64,000 nt of DNA, taken from Actinomucor elegans (lineage: Eukaryota; Mucoromycota; Mucoromycetes; Mucorales; Mucoraceae). A program made the position numbers and the translations under genes. Of the stretch, positions 36,643-47,702 are shown one piece after another. Numbering within the stretch: position 1 is the first letter of the stretch; every line of letters begins with the position of its first letter. The stretch spans positions 2,480,001-2,544,000 of the forward strand of contig JAMSLZ010000003.1 of NCBI GenBank assembly GCA_026027325.1. Direction: 5' to 3'. The notes below the pieces were generated by a model. That model was not told the origin of the DNA, did no database searches, and saw only the letters and a program-made list of their open reading frames with translations.

Positions 36643-37320
36643 TCACTGCTTTTCTACTGAGTGGTGTTTGAGCAGTGCTCTTTCAACGTTTCCTTCATCA
36701 TCATACACAAGTACACCTTGTTTCCAAGCTCCAAATTGCAAACCAATTTCCTTGTTGAATTCATATTCTCGGGCAATATCCTCTGCATTACCCTTCCAGT
36801 CTCGATATAACTGAAGGTTTTGACGTCCGATCAAACGAATACATTTCACACGTAGATCATTTGTAGACTATGACACATGAGTGATTAGTTAAAGAATACG
36901 TGTACAGCAAGAGGTGTAACTTACCCACTTTGGTAGAGTATCTTTGGATATTTCACCGAAATGACCAATACCATGCTTTTCAATACCTTCAATAAGCAGT
37001 TGTTTTTCGACGTCTGTCCATTTACGCGCTTCTTCTGGCTTGGACCCTTTAGGTGGTCGAAAGTAACTAATATATTTATTGTTACATACATAAAGAGCTT
37101 TAGTGTTAAACTATTAGACTTACTCTTGATTCAATGTGCCGTCCTCAAAAATCATGTTTTTGGTCACTTCAAATTCAGGTCGAATGCAAAACTTTAAACG
37201 CATTTGTTTGACCCATTCTTGTCTTTCGAGGAATACTTTGAGTTGTGCATTATATTCGTCTTGATCCTCCATAACTGTATCTTCTGCTTTTGCAACTTTT
37301 TCTGTTGAATCTATGCTCAT
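36643..37320 (-). CDS. Small SANT/Myb-like domain protein
   Basis: Exons 37320-37124, 37066-36925 and 36867-36643; 187 residues. The start is MSIDSTEKVAKAEDTVMED; an upstream in-frame ATG at 37362 is less likely. After a charged N-terminal segment and a LNQDYFRPPKGSKPEEARKW linker comes a SANT/Myb-like fold at about residues 85-140: KWTDVEKQLLIEGIEKHGIG, FGEISKDTLPKWST, then LRVKCIRLIGRQNL. The remainder contains YRDWKGNAEDIAREYEFN and no other known domain. It is probably nuclear and DNA- or histone-tail-binding. Neighbouring DAD4, on the same strand, stops about 100 bp upstream. No specific function recognised. Confidence 0.8.
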
Positions 37321-37424
37321 TGTATATAAAGAAATTGAAACAAAAGTAGAACTGGAAAACAAAAAAGTCGCGTTCTTTATTTTAAACCAAAAAATTGACG
37401 TGACGCGTATTGGGTATAAAGAAG

Positions 37425-37764
37425 TTATTCAGGCTTGCTATTCGAGTCGTTTTTTGTGCTATCGATATGAATTCGAACAGAATCATCGTAAGCATTCCAC
37501 ATGTCCGCTATAAGAGTAATGTCTTGGCTATATTTGTTGACTGACTAAAGTGTTTTTATTAATTCAAAGTAGTAAAGAGTTTTTTTTTTTTTTACACTAA
37601 TGGTACCTCTAATTTATTATTGAGCTCTGAAATGGATTGATTTAATTTACCCTATGCCATTGACTTTAGTAACAAAATAAAAAGATTTATATAAAACAAC
37701 TTACGACGTTGGCTACAATTCTATTTAATAAAGCACTTTGCTGCTGCTCATGAGGGTTTTCCAT
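37425..37764 (-). CDS. DAD4: DASH (Dam1) complex subunit Dad4
   Basis: Three short exons (37764-37705, 37651-37607, 37544-37425) give 75 codons, 74 residues; yeast Dad4 has 72. The start MENPHEQQQSALLNRIVANV is the diagnostic Dad4 N terminus, continuing GKLNQSISELNNKLE and, after the second intron, LIADMWNAYDDSVRIH. Both introns are GT-AG (53 and 62 nt) and phase 0. Dad4 is one of the ten subunits of the outer-kinetochore DASH ring that couples chromosomes to spindle microtubules. No single exon exceeds 40 codons, so simple ORF searches miss it. A poly-A run on the plus strand begins about 100 bp upstream of the start. Confidence 0.9.
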
Positions 37765-37861
37765 TGTTTTTGTTCACAAAGAAAAAGAATTCTTGAAAAT
37801 ATTTAAACCTCAGAACCGAAATAGGGACATGGTAACGGTAAACTGTCAAAGTTATCAATTC

Positions 37862-37913
<52 letters not shown>

Positions 37914-38233
37914 TTCCATAGTAATGGCACCTGTCGATCCTTGTTTCAATGGGAAAAAGTATGTCATTATAAACGTTATATTAAGCTGTTCTATAATAGC
38001 ACTTGCCGTCTGTTATTTAAGGATAATACATATTAATTTATCAATTATATATTCTCAAAAGTATGAAAAATTCGCGCAATTGCACTTTGATCTAGAGAAT
38101 TACATACATCATTAGTGACTAGTATAGCGATTTTTTTATTTATTTAGAGAAGCTGTTCATAATTGACTATTGATTATATTGTGTATAAATGGGTAAAAGT
38201 GTGTATTAGGCGATAATAAAATTAGTTTTTGAT
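37765..38233. other. Intergenic spacer with 48-base homopolymer
   Basis: Contains the A48 run listed separately. A 63-codon plus-strand frame (37924-38115) with one hydrophobic segment is unsupported by family resemblance. Confidence 0.6.
37863..37910. repeat. Homopolymer A48 (T48 on minus strand)
   Basis: Forty-eight consecutive A, about 100 bp upstream of DAD4. On the minus strand it reads as poly-T in the DAD4 promoter and may exclude nucleosomes. It could also be the remnant tail of a retroposed sequence, although no body is recognisable. Confidence 0.95.
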
Positions 38234-39015
38234 TTAAAGGCCAATAGCAAGAGCACCAATAGCGGCAGCAGCAATGGGTAACATGCCAGCATAGATACCA
38301 CTTGCGCCAGAGTTGGACTTGGCAGCACCAGGAGCGTTAGCGCTAGGAGAAGGAGAAGCGGTGCTGTTAGACTTAATCTTTAAAGCATCTTCAGCAGCTT
38401 GTGTGGCGTTCTTGACAATGACGAAGGCAGGAGCAGGGCTTTCAGCACCATGATCAGCATGACCTTCGTGACCGGCTTGAGGGATAGCAGACCAGTTGGT
38501 AAAACCAACCTCACTATAGATAACAGTTAGTTCAATTAGAAGTAACGCTGTATTAGACATACCAAGTTTGGCTAACAGGGAAATATAAGGTGACATTGGG
38601 TTGAGTGCTCAAATCAGATTGAGGAACAGTAATAGTAACAGGGAACTCGAGGGCATCAGTTGCCTTGAGAATTCCACCAGACCAGGAGATGGTGCTTACG
38701 GACTTGTTTGACGCGTCACGATAAGTAGTAGCAAGTTGCTAAATATTGTATGGTTAGTATTTTATCAGCGCACCTAAAGTGATATCTTACCCAGTTTGCG
38801 ACATCCTTGGGAACAATAGTAGTGATGGTTTCAGGAACATGTACAAGGACAGCAGTGGTAGAAGAGCCATTGCAACCGTGAGGAACACGGAAAGCAGTGT
38901 CTACTACTTGACCAGGCTCACCGAACTTGGGGTTCATGGAGACATGGGCTTCAGTTGAAGCAGAGAACAATAAAGCCAAGGTAGAAACGATCAAAGAAGC
39001 ACGGAGAACAGCCAT
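38234..39015 (-). CDS. Secreted/GPI-anchored YcnI-like (DUF1775) protein, putative copper binder
   Basis: Exons 39015-38791, 38738-38563 and 38513-38234; 226 residues. A signal peptide (about residues 1-23, ending SASTEA) precedes a mature N terminus HVSMNPKFGEPG, followed by RVPHGCNGSSTTAVLVHVPE, the DUF1775/YcnI pattern. In bacterial YcnI the N-terminal His after signal cleavage forms a monohistidine copper brace, and the same arrangement is seen here with H24. The core continues through LEFPVTITVP and SQTCEVGFTNW. A Ser/Ala/Pro-rich linker and a hydrophobic end (GIYAGMLPIAAAAIGALAIGL) suggest a GPI-anchor signal. A His-rich loop (HEGHADHG) could add metal ligands. Likely cell-surface; a role in copper handling is inferred, not shown. 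Confidence 0.87.
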
Positions 39016-41452
39016 TTTATGTAATATTGTCTTGAAAATAATAAAGAAAAAAAAAAGGAAAGGAATGGTATGGCCTTTTATAGAGTAGATTCAGAAATAG
39101 TAGCGAAAATCTCTCAATCTCCAATGGATCTTCTTCACTTCCGAGATATCGATCCAGCGTCGGATTAAAATGGATAATCGACTGTTCGAAATTCTTTATT
39201 TATCTTCGATTTCAAGATGTGCTTTTGGTTTCGAGGCAAGATTTTATTTGCCTTTGATTTCGAAGCATTCTAGTGCTTTGGGTGATTTATCAACAACATA
39301 GTTACTGTTGATAAAAAATGTAACAACATTTGGTTTTAGAAATAATTGTGGTAGACAAATCAACTGCGAAACTGCAGCAAAAATTTCTCATATATCACGA
39401 AGCTGTGTAACGAAAGTCCAGGGGAGAACTGTCCAGCATTTGCTGCACATTGCACATATATGTACCGGCAAAGAAACTTGGTTAACAGATATAATACGAT
39501 AATTAATACTTGTAATATAAAAATATATAGTTAGATATCTCTGAACAATGTTTTTTTCACACCAATTGGTACAACCAAAAGACAAATCTTGTTTTTCATC
39601 TTTTGTAACCCAGATTGTTTGCACAGATGTGCATGCAATGATCTGATATTAATTGACATACCCTGTAAAATACTATTCAAATCATGGTCAACCGCATAGC
39701 CCAAAATAGCGATTATTGTTTCAATATATTGAAAACAAAAGCTCACTTAAATGACTAAGACCTTATAAACTTAAAGTACGATTAAATACAAATAATAAAT
39801 AGATCAAATTGTACGAAAATTTTATCACAAGACTTGAAGCGCTGATTTAAGCTAGAATACATACTGATAAGATGATCTTCTAGCGTCAAAATATACCAGT
39901 ATTAAGAAAGGACTGATCTGCATGGCTTAATTCAAAATAAAAATCTAACTGGGAGTTTTGAAGTTTATTCAATCCTACATCCGATTACCCTTGTCAGATA
40001 TTACCAAAATAAAATGAGTTTTTCAAAGATTCAACGTAAGTATATTCTAATAGGCTCTTCTGTTCAACCAATAGAAGGATCTAGCATTTAATAAGAACGC
40101 GTCATCTGTTTTCCTATTCACTATTCGTCAGTATAGTTGAATCAGGTTCATGGCTTATTTCTTTCGCACTGTCGGCACTCTTTAAACTTAAACAAACTTT
40201 TTTCCGTGAAACACTCCGCTATTCGGGTCGTCAAAGGAGACCCATCCTATTACTTGCATGGTTTACTCGGATCTGTCAAACCTGTAAGGCATTTGTAAAG
40301 ACTGTTTCTCAATACATCCAGATGCTATTACTGCTCCCTACTGAGAACAAGATATTCACTATATCCAAATTACTGGCGCTTGTAAAATTAAGGATCCTCA
40401 ATAATACTTTCAATTTTGATATTTTTGCTCAATTTTTGCTTCACAGTAGTTACTGGTGCTACCATAAGAGGTGTAATCTGTGTAAAAGCCTATGACGCCT
40501 TCATAGCATTTACGGTCCATATTTTAGTCTAATGAACAGCTTCGATATGGACGCGACAAAATGAAAGATTTACAGCATGACAAGTACAGTTTACCCCGAG
40601 ATTTAACTGAATACAGAAGTTTGAGAACCCACCAACGGCAAACAAAAAAAAAAACAAGTTCTTTACGAATATCAATGGAAATTCAATTATAAAAATCAAT
40701 CCTTGATAAAAGCTTTACTAGATTTAGCAACTGATTTCGGGTATGCATTACATATCTCAATAATTTGTGATGATCTCTAGATCTCGCAATCAATTTTAAT
40801 CAAATATTGCATCTGTTTAGTAGCGCATGTACAAATGGACTACTACCCTTAATGACAGTGGGGGAATTATGAGTATACTATACTTGCTAATAGCTAATCC
40901 TACAACATTGTACTCATCTCATATTATAAAAGCTACCTATCTTTGGCGTGACTCTCACCCCATTTCGTGATAAACTTTGATTCCCATCCGATCGTCTTCT
41001 TTCTAATTTAAGCAAGCAATATCTTGAGTGATGAAGGCATTGATGGTATATATACTCACTTTTTTTTTGGGAGTTTCAGTTAGGAAAAGCTTTTCATTCC
41101 TAGTTTTCTCGTTTCTCTTGTATACTTTTTAAAACTGAATAATGCTTACTTTGGATAGGTATCCATAGGCTCAATACATTTACATCGATTTATTCTATAC
41201 CACAGCTCACTACCAACTAATTTGGTACTTGATAATAATTGTAAATTGATTAACGCAATCACGCCGTTGTCATGTTTATCACTATCCCTCGACTTCAAAC
41301 TCCAACCCCATTATTCAATATTAAATTTTTGCCCTTTCCAATATATATAAGCAAAAGCTTGTAAACTATTTTGATTCAAAAAGGGCCAATATTAACATTA
41401 AAACTAGGTACACTACTTACGTAAGCAAAAAGTTGATTTTAAGAAAAATGAA
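39016..41452. other. Intergenic spacer, possible decayed gene at about 40014-40420
   Basis: About 2.4 kb. At 40014 an ATG opens a short frame (MSFSKIQ) ending in a good GTAAGT donor. A spliced continuation near 40136 and a stretch KGDPSYYLHGLLGSVKP, then ITAPY and DIHYIQITGACKIKDP in shifting frames, look coding but cannot be joined into one frame. I do not recognise a family. A dispersed repeat copy lies near 40772-40815. Confidence 0.4.
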
Positions 41453-41525
41453 TGCGGCTAAAGTGGATCGAACACCTGACCTTTAGATCTTCAGTCTAAC
41501 GCTCTCCCAGCTGAGCTATACCCGC
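41453..41525 (-). tRNA. tRNA-Phe (anticodon GAA)
   Basis: A 73-nt class I cloverleaf read on the minus strand, without intron. The D arm TAGCTCAGCTGGGAGAGC is standard. The anticodon stem TTAGA/TCTAA encloses CTGAAGA (anticodon GAA). The T loop TTCGATC is flanked by AGGTG/CACTT. The acceptor stem GCGGGTA faces TAGCCGC, which leaves a G-G mismatch at the fifth pair, and the T stem has a G-T wobble. A run of five T follows at once on the minus strand (plus-strand A run 41444-41448). The mismatch may mean reduced function or a sequence error. Confidence 0.92.
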
Positions 41526-41833
41526 TTATATGATTTAGAGACCAATTAAGAATTAAAGAGTTAAATAAATTATCTGTTTATCACGTGATTATTTTTACTT
41601 AATCTGGATAATTGTTCTTCTTTTAGTAATATGACGTTACCTTTTTTTTTTTTTTTTAGTTTATATATACGTCTACCTCTTTTATATGAAAGGTTTACAT
41701 TGATCTTTCCCAGTTAAAATAGCCTATTTTCTTATATTTAAATCAATTTAAATTGTATTCTTGATGGATCACAAGTATCTTTTTATTTGATATTGAGAAA
41801 ATATAACGCGATATTAAAAAAAGAATATACTAA
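41526..41833. other. Short intergenic spacer
   Basis: 308 bp between the tRNA-Phe gene and the TSC13 stop; AT-rich with a T15 run near 41641-41657; no gene. Confidence 0.6.
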
Positions 41834-42863
41834 TTATGCAATGAAAGGGATCATGGAAGTTCTATTACGAGGATAATCCTTGAATTCCTTCTTGTAGTTC
41901 TTGTGCTTCTTTACAGCCCAGATGTACATTTGACCCGTTGCGACAATGTTGAATAACCAAGCTATCAATAACAAATTAATATAATTTCGTCTATCCTAAC
42001 AAACATGATGACTTACCACTCCAGCTAGTTGTGAGGAAGCAAACAGCAGTCCATCCAATAAATTCAAAGAGGTAGTTGGGGCAAGAGACAAGATCAAAAC
42101 CATAACCATAAGGAATAGCACGAACACGAGTTCCAGGAGGACGCAAGTTACGAAGTGTGATATGAGTGATCAAATTCGAGATTTCAGCCCACTATCCTCA
42201 ATGTTAGATACCACCATAACCATAACCATAACCAAAAATAAAAATACTACTTACAGCCCAAACAGCGACAGAACCATAGAGCCAAACATCATTACGGACA
42301 GCAACGCTTTTGCCCTGAGCAAACCAAGGACCATAAACCCAGAAAGCCAAGTTGGCACCAGATAATAGCCAGTAATGAGCCGAGTTCTTGAATACATTAC
42401 GGAAAGGCATGGTGCCATGCGAGAATCGATGAACAAAGACAGTTTCCAACTCACGTTTAATGAAATGGGCCATGACCATATAGTATGTAGCAGTCTGCAT
42501 GGGTGAGTGTGTAAAAGAAGTGCCATAAATAAGTTTGGAAAGATAGTAAAAGAGTGGATGAATGAGAATGGGTCCACCATATTCAATCATAAAGACAGTA
42601 CGCCAGCCAATTTGAGGGCCGAGATCTTTGAAATAAATAATAGTATCTTCAGTAATGCCTTGTTCTTGTAAGGTTTGATCAACCGAGAGAGCTTTCTTGT
42701 CCTCGGTGGTTAAACGTTGGCGATCGGGGTAGTAGGTAGGGAACTTTTTTTCGAGCGCCTTGTTGATGTCAGATGTCTTGATGGAGGAAGCAGAGCCCTC
42801 CATGTCCAAAGTGACCGGGAATTTAGAAGATTTTGGGTTGCGTGATGCAATAGTAATCTTCAT
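41834..42863 (-). CDS. TSC13: Very-long-chain trans-2-enoyl-CoA reductase
   Basis: Exons 42863-42255, 42191-42017 and 41961-41834; 303 residues, close to the 310 of yeast Tsc13. The N-terminal ~90 residues form the ubiquitin-like region (MKITIASRN to TIIYFKDLGPQIGWR). The steroid 5-alpha-reductase-type membrane domain follows: MIEYGGPILIHPLFY, HFIKRELETVFVHRFSHGTMP, the exon-spanning WAEISNLITHITLRNLRPPGT, the NADPH-binding region IPYGYGFDLVSCPNYLFE, and the C-terminal KKHKNYKKEFKDYPRNRTSMIPF. It catalyses the fourth step of each very-long-chain fatty acid elongation cycle in the ER membrane, supplying acyl chains for sphingolipids. The first intron contains a short GGTTAT repeat. Confidence 0.96.
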
Positions 42864-44216
42864 TTTTTCGAGTTATCAGCTAAGAAAGAAAGAAGAAAAA
42901 AGAACGCGAAACTAGTGAAGGCTTGTCATTGGTTTAATTTGCCCCAAGAAAATGGTATGACAGCCCAAAAAAAAAAATATACTCTGCGTTCAACAGGATT
43001 TTTTAGAAGACTGGTTTCCAGCGAATTCTTGATCCAATTGATCACTGATCAAACTAGCTCCACAAAGCAAAAAATGCTATCAAAAGATGAAACGAGACCT
43101 TTTAATTAATTGGAGTTTTTGTTGTAGAAATAACATTAGCTTATGAGAAAATACATTTTTGATTTGCAATACCTTTATCTAGTTACGATTATCAAAGTCT
43201 GATCCTTTTGCATGAATGCTGTAATAACGCGTATTTCAAGTATAGCAGACTAAATGCTTTACTGATAGTTGAAAATACTATATTTACAAATATCATATGT
43301 GATCATCAAGTGCTTTAATGTTGGTCCTTTACGTGTTGATTATAAACAATATTAATTCTGGTTAATTCACCATGATAGTTATAATTAAATACCTCTGTTG
43401 TTAGATATATACAGTAATTTGTAATCAGCCCTTCTTTTGTCGGTCTGCGGATGTAATGGTTCCGTTGATTCTTCCATACTAACCCCTTTCGATCACCCTA
43501 TTTTTCCAAATGCTTGGAACGCACATTTCAATACTGTTTTTCTTTAAATGGATGCACTATCTTTAGGTTTAACTAATTTCAGTCAAATGTCATGTTTGAT
43601 TAGTATGACATGCTTCGAAAGTGTTGTTGAATCTAGTAAAATGCTCTGATTTATTCTAACTCTTTTGGCTGTATTAGGCGAATTATATGTAATTCTCAAT
43701 TTATAATCTTAATTTGAGCAATTCGTTTCAGTAATACGACGAAAATAGATTTTGTCGTCACCATTACAGTCCACTGAAAATCAGTGAGCTCATTCACATA
43801 GTAGTAACTGAAATTGTAGTAATCCTCCAGATCGAGATATTTCTAATAAAAACTATAAATGCGATGATATCATGTGCATCCTTAGCATTGAGCAGAAATG
43901 CTATGATTCATGATTGTCATTTTTGTACAAGCTCATAATTGCTGTTACACCATATTGAATCATTTGCAGAAAATCGTATCTTGCTTAGAAGTAGATGAGA
44001 AATAAATAAAAAAAAAAGTATAGTTTTAGTAAATTTAGGTGTATACATACTAACTTGTATGCATATAAAAAAAACCCCTATCGGATCAGATTGGTTTTGA
44101 CAGTCTTTTTTTTTTTATTATTTTTACGTCATAATGATAGAAAAAATGGTCAACCTGAATATAAAACTCAATCAATCATATTGCATTTCGATCTTTTTTC
44201 CTTCAGTTTACTATAG
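42864..44216. other. Intergenic region between divergent genes
   Basis: About 1.35 kb, AT-rich. The only open frame of note (42915-43109, plus) is 64 codons and unsupported. No gene recognised. Confidence 0.6.
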
Positions 44217-45677
44217 ATGCTCAAAAGCTTGTTTGATAAAGCTTGTCCTGATTCAAGAGGAAAAGATGATGAAATAAGCACATTAAATAAAAGCCATTCT
44301 TCATTAGCAACAAGAGACCCTTTACCACCAACACCGTCAGATCAACTTGCTCCTAACACAGTGCACGGTGACAGAGTGGTATCAACCGATACTGCTAACA
44401 CCACACATCGATCTGCAGTATCCGCACCTACTGTATTAAGGGACACCACAGTAGATGAGCTACGATTCTATCAAGGTGGAGTCAGACAAAAGTACAAATC
44501 ATTTGTCAAATGGGTTGGTAGAATTGGATTCATTGCTAAAGGTATCGTATATGGCTGTATTGGTGTTTTGACTATCACCAATGTAACGGGTGCTTGGACT
44601 CCAAATGGCAGTGAAGAGAATGAATCACCACAGGTAAGCTGTTAATGAAATGCCTCTTTTTTTTTAAATACTGATAGATGAATGAAGGGTGCATTTTTAT
44701 TATTAGGCGGCATTCCTTCTATCGGTAGAACAATCCTTATTATAATGGCAGTAGGCTTAGTCTTATATATCATATGGAGGTATGTAGAGACTCATTTACA
44801 AAAAAAAAAAAAAAAAAAAAAAACTATACTTATATTCTCTCGTAGAATGTGGGAAGCAATCACTGGTCAAGGAAGTGATGCGTCGTTTAGCAAAAAGAAA
44901 AACTTTTTTCGATATCGCCTTTCGCCATTTGTGAGTGGATTAGTCTATTCAGCTTACACATATTACGTTATTCGAATGATATTTCAAACAGAAGAAGAAC
45001 AGCAAGTATCTGCTTCCAGCAACACATTTCCAGCTTCATGGACAAAATCTCAGCTAGGGAAAGCAGGCATAGGCATATTGGCTATCGCTTTTATGATTGC
45101 TTTCACCACGCAAATTATCAACGCTGTTACTGGAAATTTTATCAAAGATTTGAGAACCAGTGAACCTAATGCACGTAAATGGGAAGCGTTCATTGTTCAT
45201 ATGTTTGGTCGTGTAGGTTTTGGTGGGCGCGCAGCACTATTCGGTACAATGGCTGGTTTCTTTTGGGACTCATTGGCTACCGCTAATGAATCTGGCGATA
45301 AGAACATGGTAGCTGCCGCCATCAATAAGCTTGCCAACTCCGGTGGCGGTCGATTCTTTATGGTAGTGCTAGGTGTCAGTTTGGTTATATATGCTGTCTT
45401 TGCAGTATCTAATGCTTATTACAAATACTTTCCTACTCCTCCTCCTACAAGGCAAGAATACTATACCAATGATTTAATTGTTCCTGGTGAGCCCAGAAGT
45501 AGTGGTGATAGTAGTAGCGCACAGAGCGAACAACAAGATCATCTACAGACAAAAGTAGCGTCTTCTACAGCTGAACAAGTAAAAGAAAACTATAAAAAAT
45601 CCAAATCAACAACGTCTTGGAAAGCAAAAATACCTTTTATACGCAACAAATTGAAAGAAACAGACCCTGAAAAATAA
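44217..45677 (+). CDS. DUF1206 multi-pass membrane protein
   Basis: Exons 44217-44633, 44688-44779 and 44846-45677; 446 residues. A disordered N terminus of about 95 residues is followed by three similar two-helix units of DUF1206 type. Unit 1: WVGRIGFIAKGIVYGCIGVL, then GAFLLLGG...GRTILIIMAVGLVLYIIWRMWEA. Unit 2: YRLSPFVSGLVYSAYTYYV, then AGIGILAIAFMIAFTTQI. Unit 3: MFGRVGFGGRAALFGTMAGF, then GGRFFMVVLGVSLVIYAVF. This gives six predicted membrane spans and a charged, Lys-rich cytosolic tail. DUF1206 is a family of mostly bacterial membrane proteins without a known biochemical function. Intron 2 contains an A24 run. LCB1 begins only 169 bp downstream on the same strand. Confidence 0.85.
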
Positions 45678-45846
45678 TTATATTCCATCTGTATCTTCAA
45701 GATACCCTACTATTGTACATCTTTAATTAAAGAAACCAAATGATTGGTTTACATTCCATTAAGCGGCTAAAAAAAAACCTTTTTTTTTTAATACTTCGGG
45801 CTGAAAGACAGCTTCTTTTTTTTGTTCCTGTACTTTTCTTAAAAAG

Positions 45847-47702
45847 ATGGAGCAAAATGATCAGATGGTCCATGACCATGCAGTCTTTATTAATTCAACT
45901 GTCAATTCAGTATATGAACTTATTGTAGCTATTCCCGGGTCTCATTTAGCCATCTCTTACCTCAAGAATGCCTATCAAAATGATCCATTTCGTATTGCTT
46001 TAGAGTTATTCTTGGTCTTTTTTGCCATCAAGTATATGCTTTCCAAGAAATACAAGCCCAATGATAATAACGTTGTCTTGACAGTCAAGGTAACTTAGCA
46101 ACCCTGGACCTATTGTGTTAGCATAAACTCATTCCTTTTTTTTTATTTTGTGTAGGAGGTAGATGATCTCGTAGAGGAATGGCAGCCTGAGCCTTTGGCA
46201 CCCAAGTTATCTTCGTATGATCGCTTTAATCTCGAGAAAACACCTTTAATTGTAGGCGCCCAGTCTGCCAAGGCCAAGGTAGTAGGACATACCAAGCCTT
46301 TGATGAATTTGGCTACTACCAATTACTTGAACCTGGTTGCCTCGGAACAGATCCGTCAAAAGGCTGTCGAGACTTTAAGAAACTACGGTGTTGGTTCTTG
46401 CGGTCCTCCCGGCTTTTATGGTACCATTGATGTTCACATGGATTTGGAAAAAGATATTGCTCGCTTCTTGGGCACAGACGATACGATTATTTATGCTCAA
46501 GGTTTTTCTACTGTCTCTTCCGTTATCCCTGCTTTTGCTAAACGTGGTGATTATCTCGTTGTGTAAAGTATTCATTGGAACAGTTTTGCGGATTGTAGAC
46601 TAATTCTCTTTTTAGTGATGAAGGTGTTAGTTTTGCTGTTCAAAAGGGTGTTCAAATCTCGAGATCGATTATCAGAACCTTCAAGCACAATGATATGGAA
46701 GATTTAGAACGCGTATTGAAAGACATTGAAACTGAACATACTACTGTAAGTATATGCTTCTCGATCTCAAAATCTTAATATTGAAGCTTCTTTTTTTTTT
46801 GATACAGTACAAGAAACGTTTGACACGTCGTTTTATTGTTACTGAGGGTCTCTTTGCTAATTTCGGTGATATTGCACCTTTGGATAGATTGGTAATCATA
46901 AAAAGTCCTCGTTACACGGTCTCAAACGCTAATATTTTACAACAGGTTGAATTGAAAAAGAAGTTCAAATATCGTCTTATTTTAGATGAGTCTCAATCCA
47001 TCGGTGTTTTAGGTCGCAAAGGTGCTGGTTTAACGGATTTGTACAATATTGATGTAAGTTTGAATGATTTGCTTGTCTTTAAAAATCCTTATTCGTTTTT
47101 TGTAGGCTAAAGAAATTGATATGATTGTTGGTTCTTTATCAAATGCCATCTGTGGTTCCGGAGGTTTCTGTACTGGTAGTGTTGAAGTCATTGACCATCA
47201 ACGTCTTTCTGGTAGTGCTTATTGTTTCTCTGCTTCCATGCCTGCTATGCTTGCTGTATCCGCCTCCGAGGCATTCCGTATCATTGAACAACAGCCTGCT
47301 CTCTTGAAAGAATTGGCTGAACGCGTCTTATCTTTCCGTCAAGTATTAGCCCACAAGTCTTTGGATCCTTACATCTATCTTGATTCACCCGATATGAACT
47401 GTCCTGCGCCTTATTTTCACATCCGTATCAAGGAATCATATCTTCAATCACATACATTGGATGATGAAGACAAGGTTTCTCGTGAAGCTGAAGAACGTTT
47501 GTTACAAGACGTCGTCGATGAGTGTGCTTATCAAGGTGTTTTGATTACACGTGCCAAGTATGTGTATGAACAAGAATTACGTTGCCCTCCTCCTAGCATC
47601 AAGTTGTGCGTTACTACCGGTCTTACCAAGAAGGAAAATGACAAGGCGGCCAATACTCTCAAGACTGCCATCGTTAAAGTCTTTAGCAAATGGAGAAAGT
47701 AA
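45847..47702 (+). CDS. LCB1: Serine palmitoyltransferase subunit 1
   Basis: Exons 45847-46089, 46156-46562, 46616-46745, 46808-46891, 46946-47053 and 47106-47702; 522 residues. An N-terminal membrane anchor ([16 protein letters not shown]) precedes the fold-type I aminotransferase domain. The conserved [18 protein letters not shown] contains the cysteine mutated in human hereditary sensory neuropathy. [12 protein letters not shown] and [16 protein letters not shown] are further family blocks. At the position of the PLP lysine of Lcb2 this protein has [15 protein letters not shown], that is asparagine (about residue 336), as expected for the non-catalytic Lcb1 subunit. With Lcb2 it condenses serine and palmitoyl-CoA, the first step of sphingolipid synthesis, in the ER. 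Confidence 0.97.

Noticed and set aside
37924..38115. 63-codon frame with one hydrophobic segment, right after the A48 run
   Set aside because: No family match, no exon support, and AT-rich codons; could be a tiny gene but cannot be supported.
40014..40500. Possible spliced gene starting MSFSKIQ
   Set aside because: Coding-like pieces occur in different frames and no consistent splice model or family could be found; mentioned only under the spacer entry.
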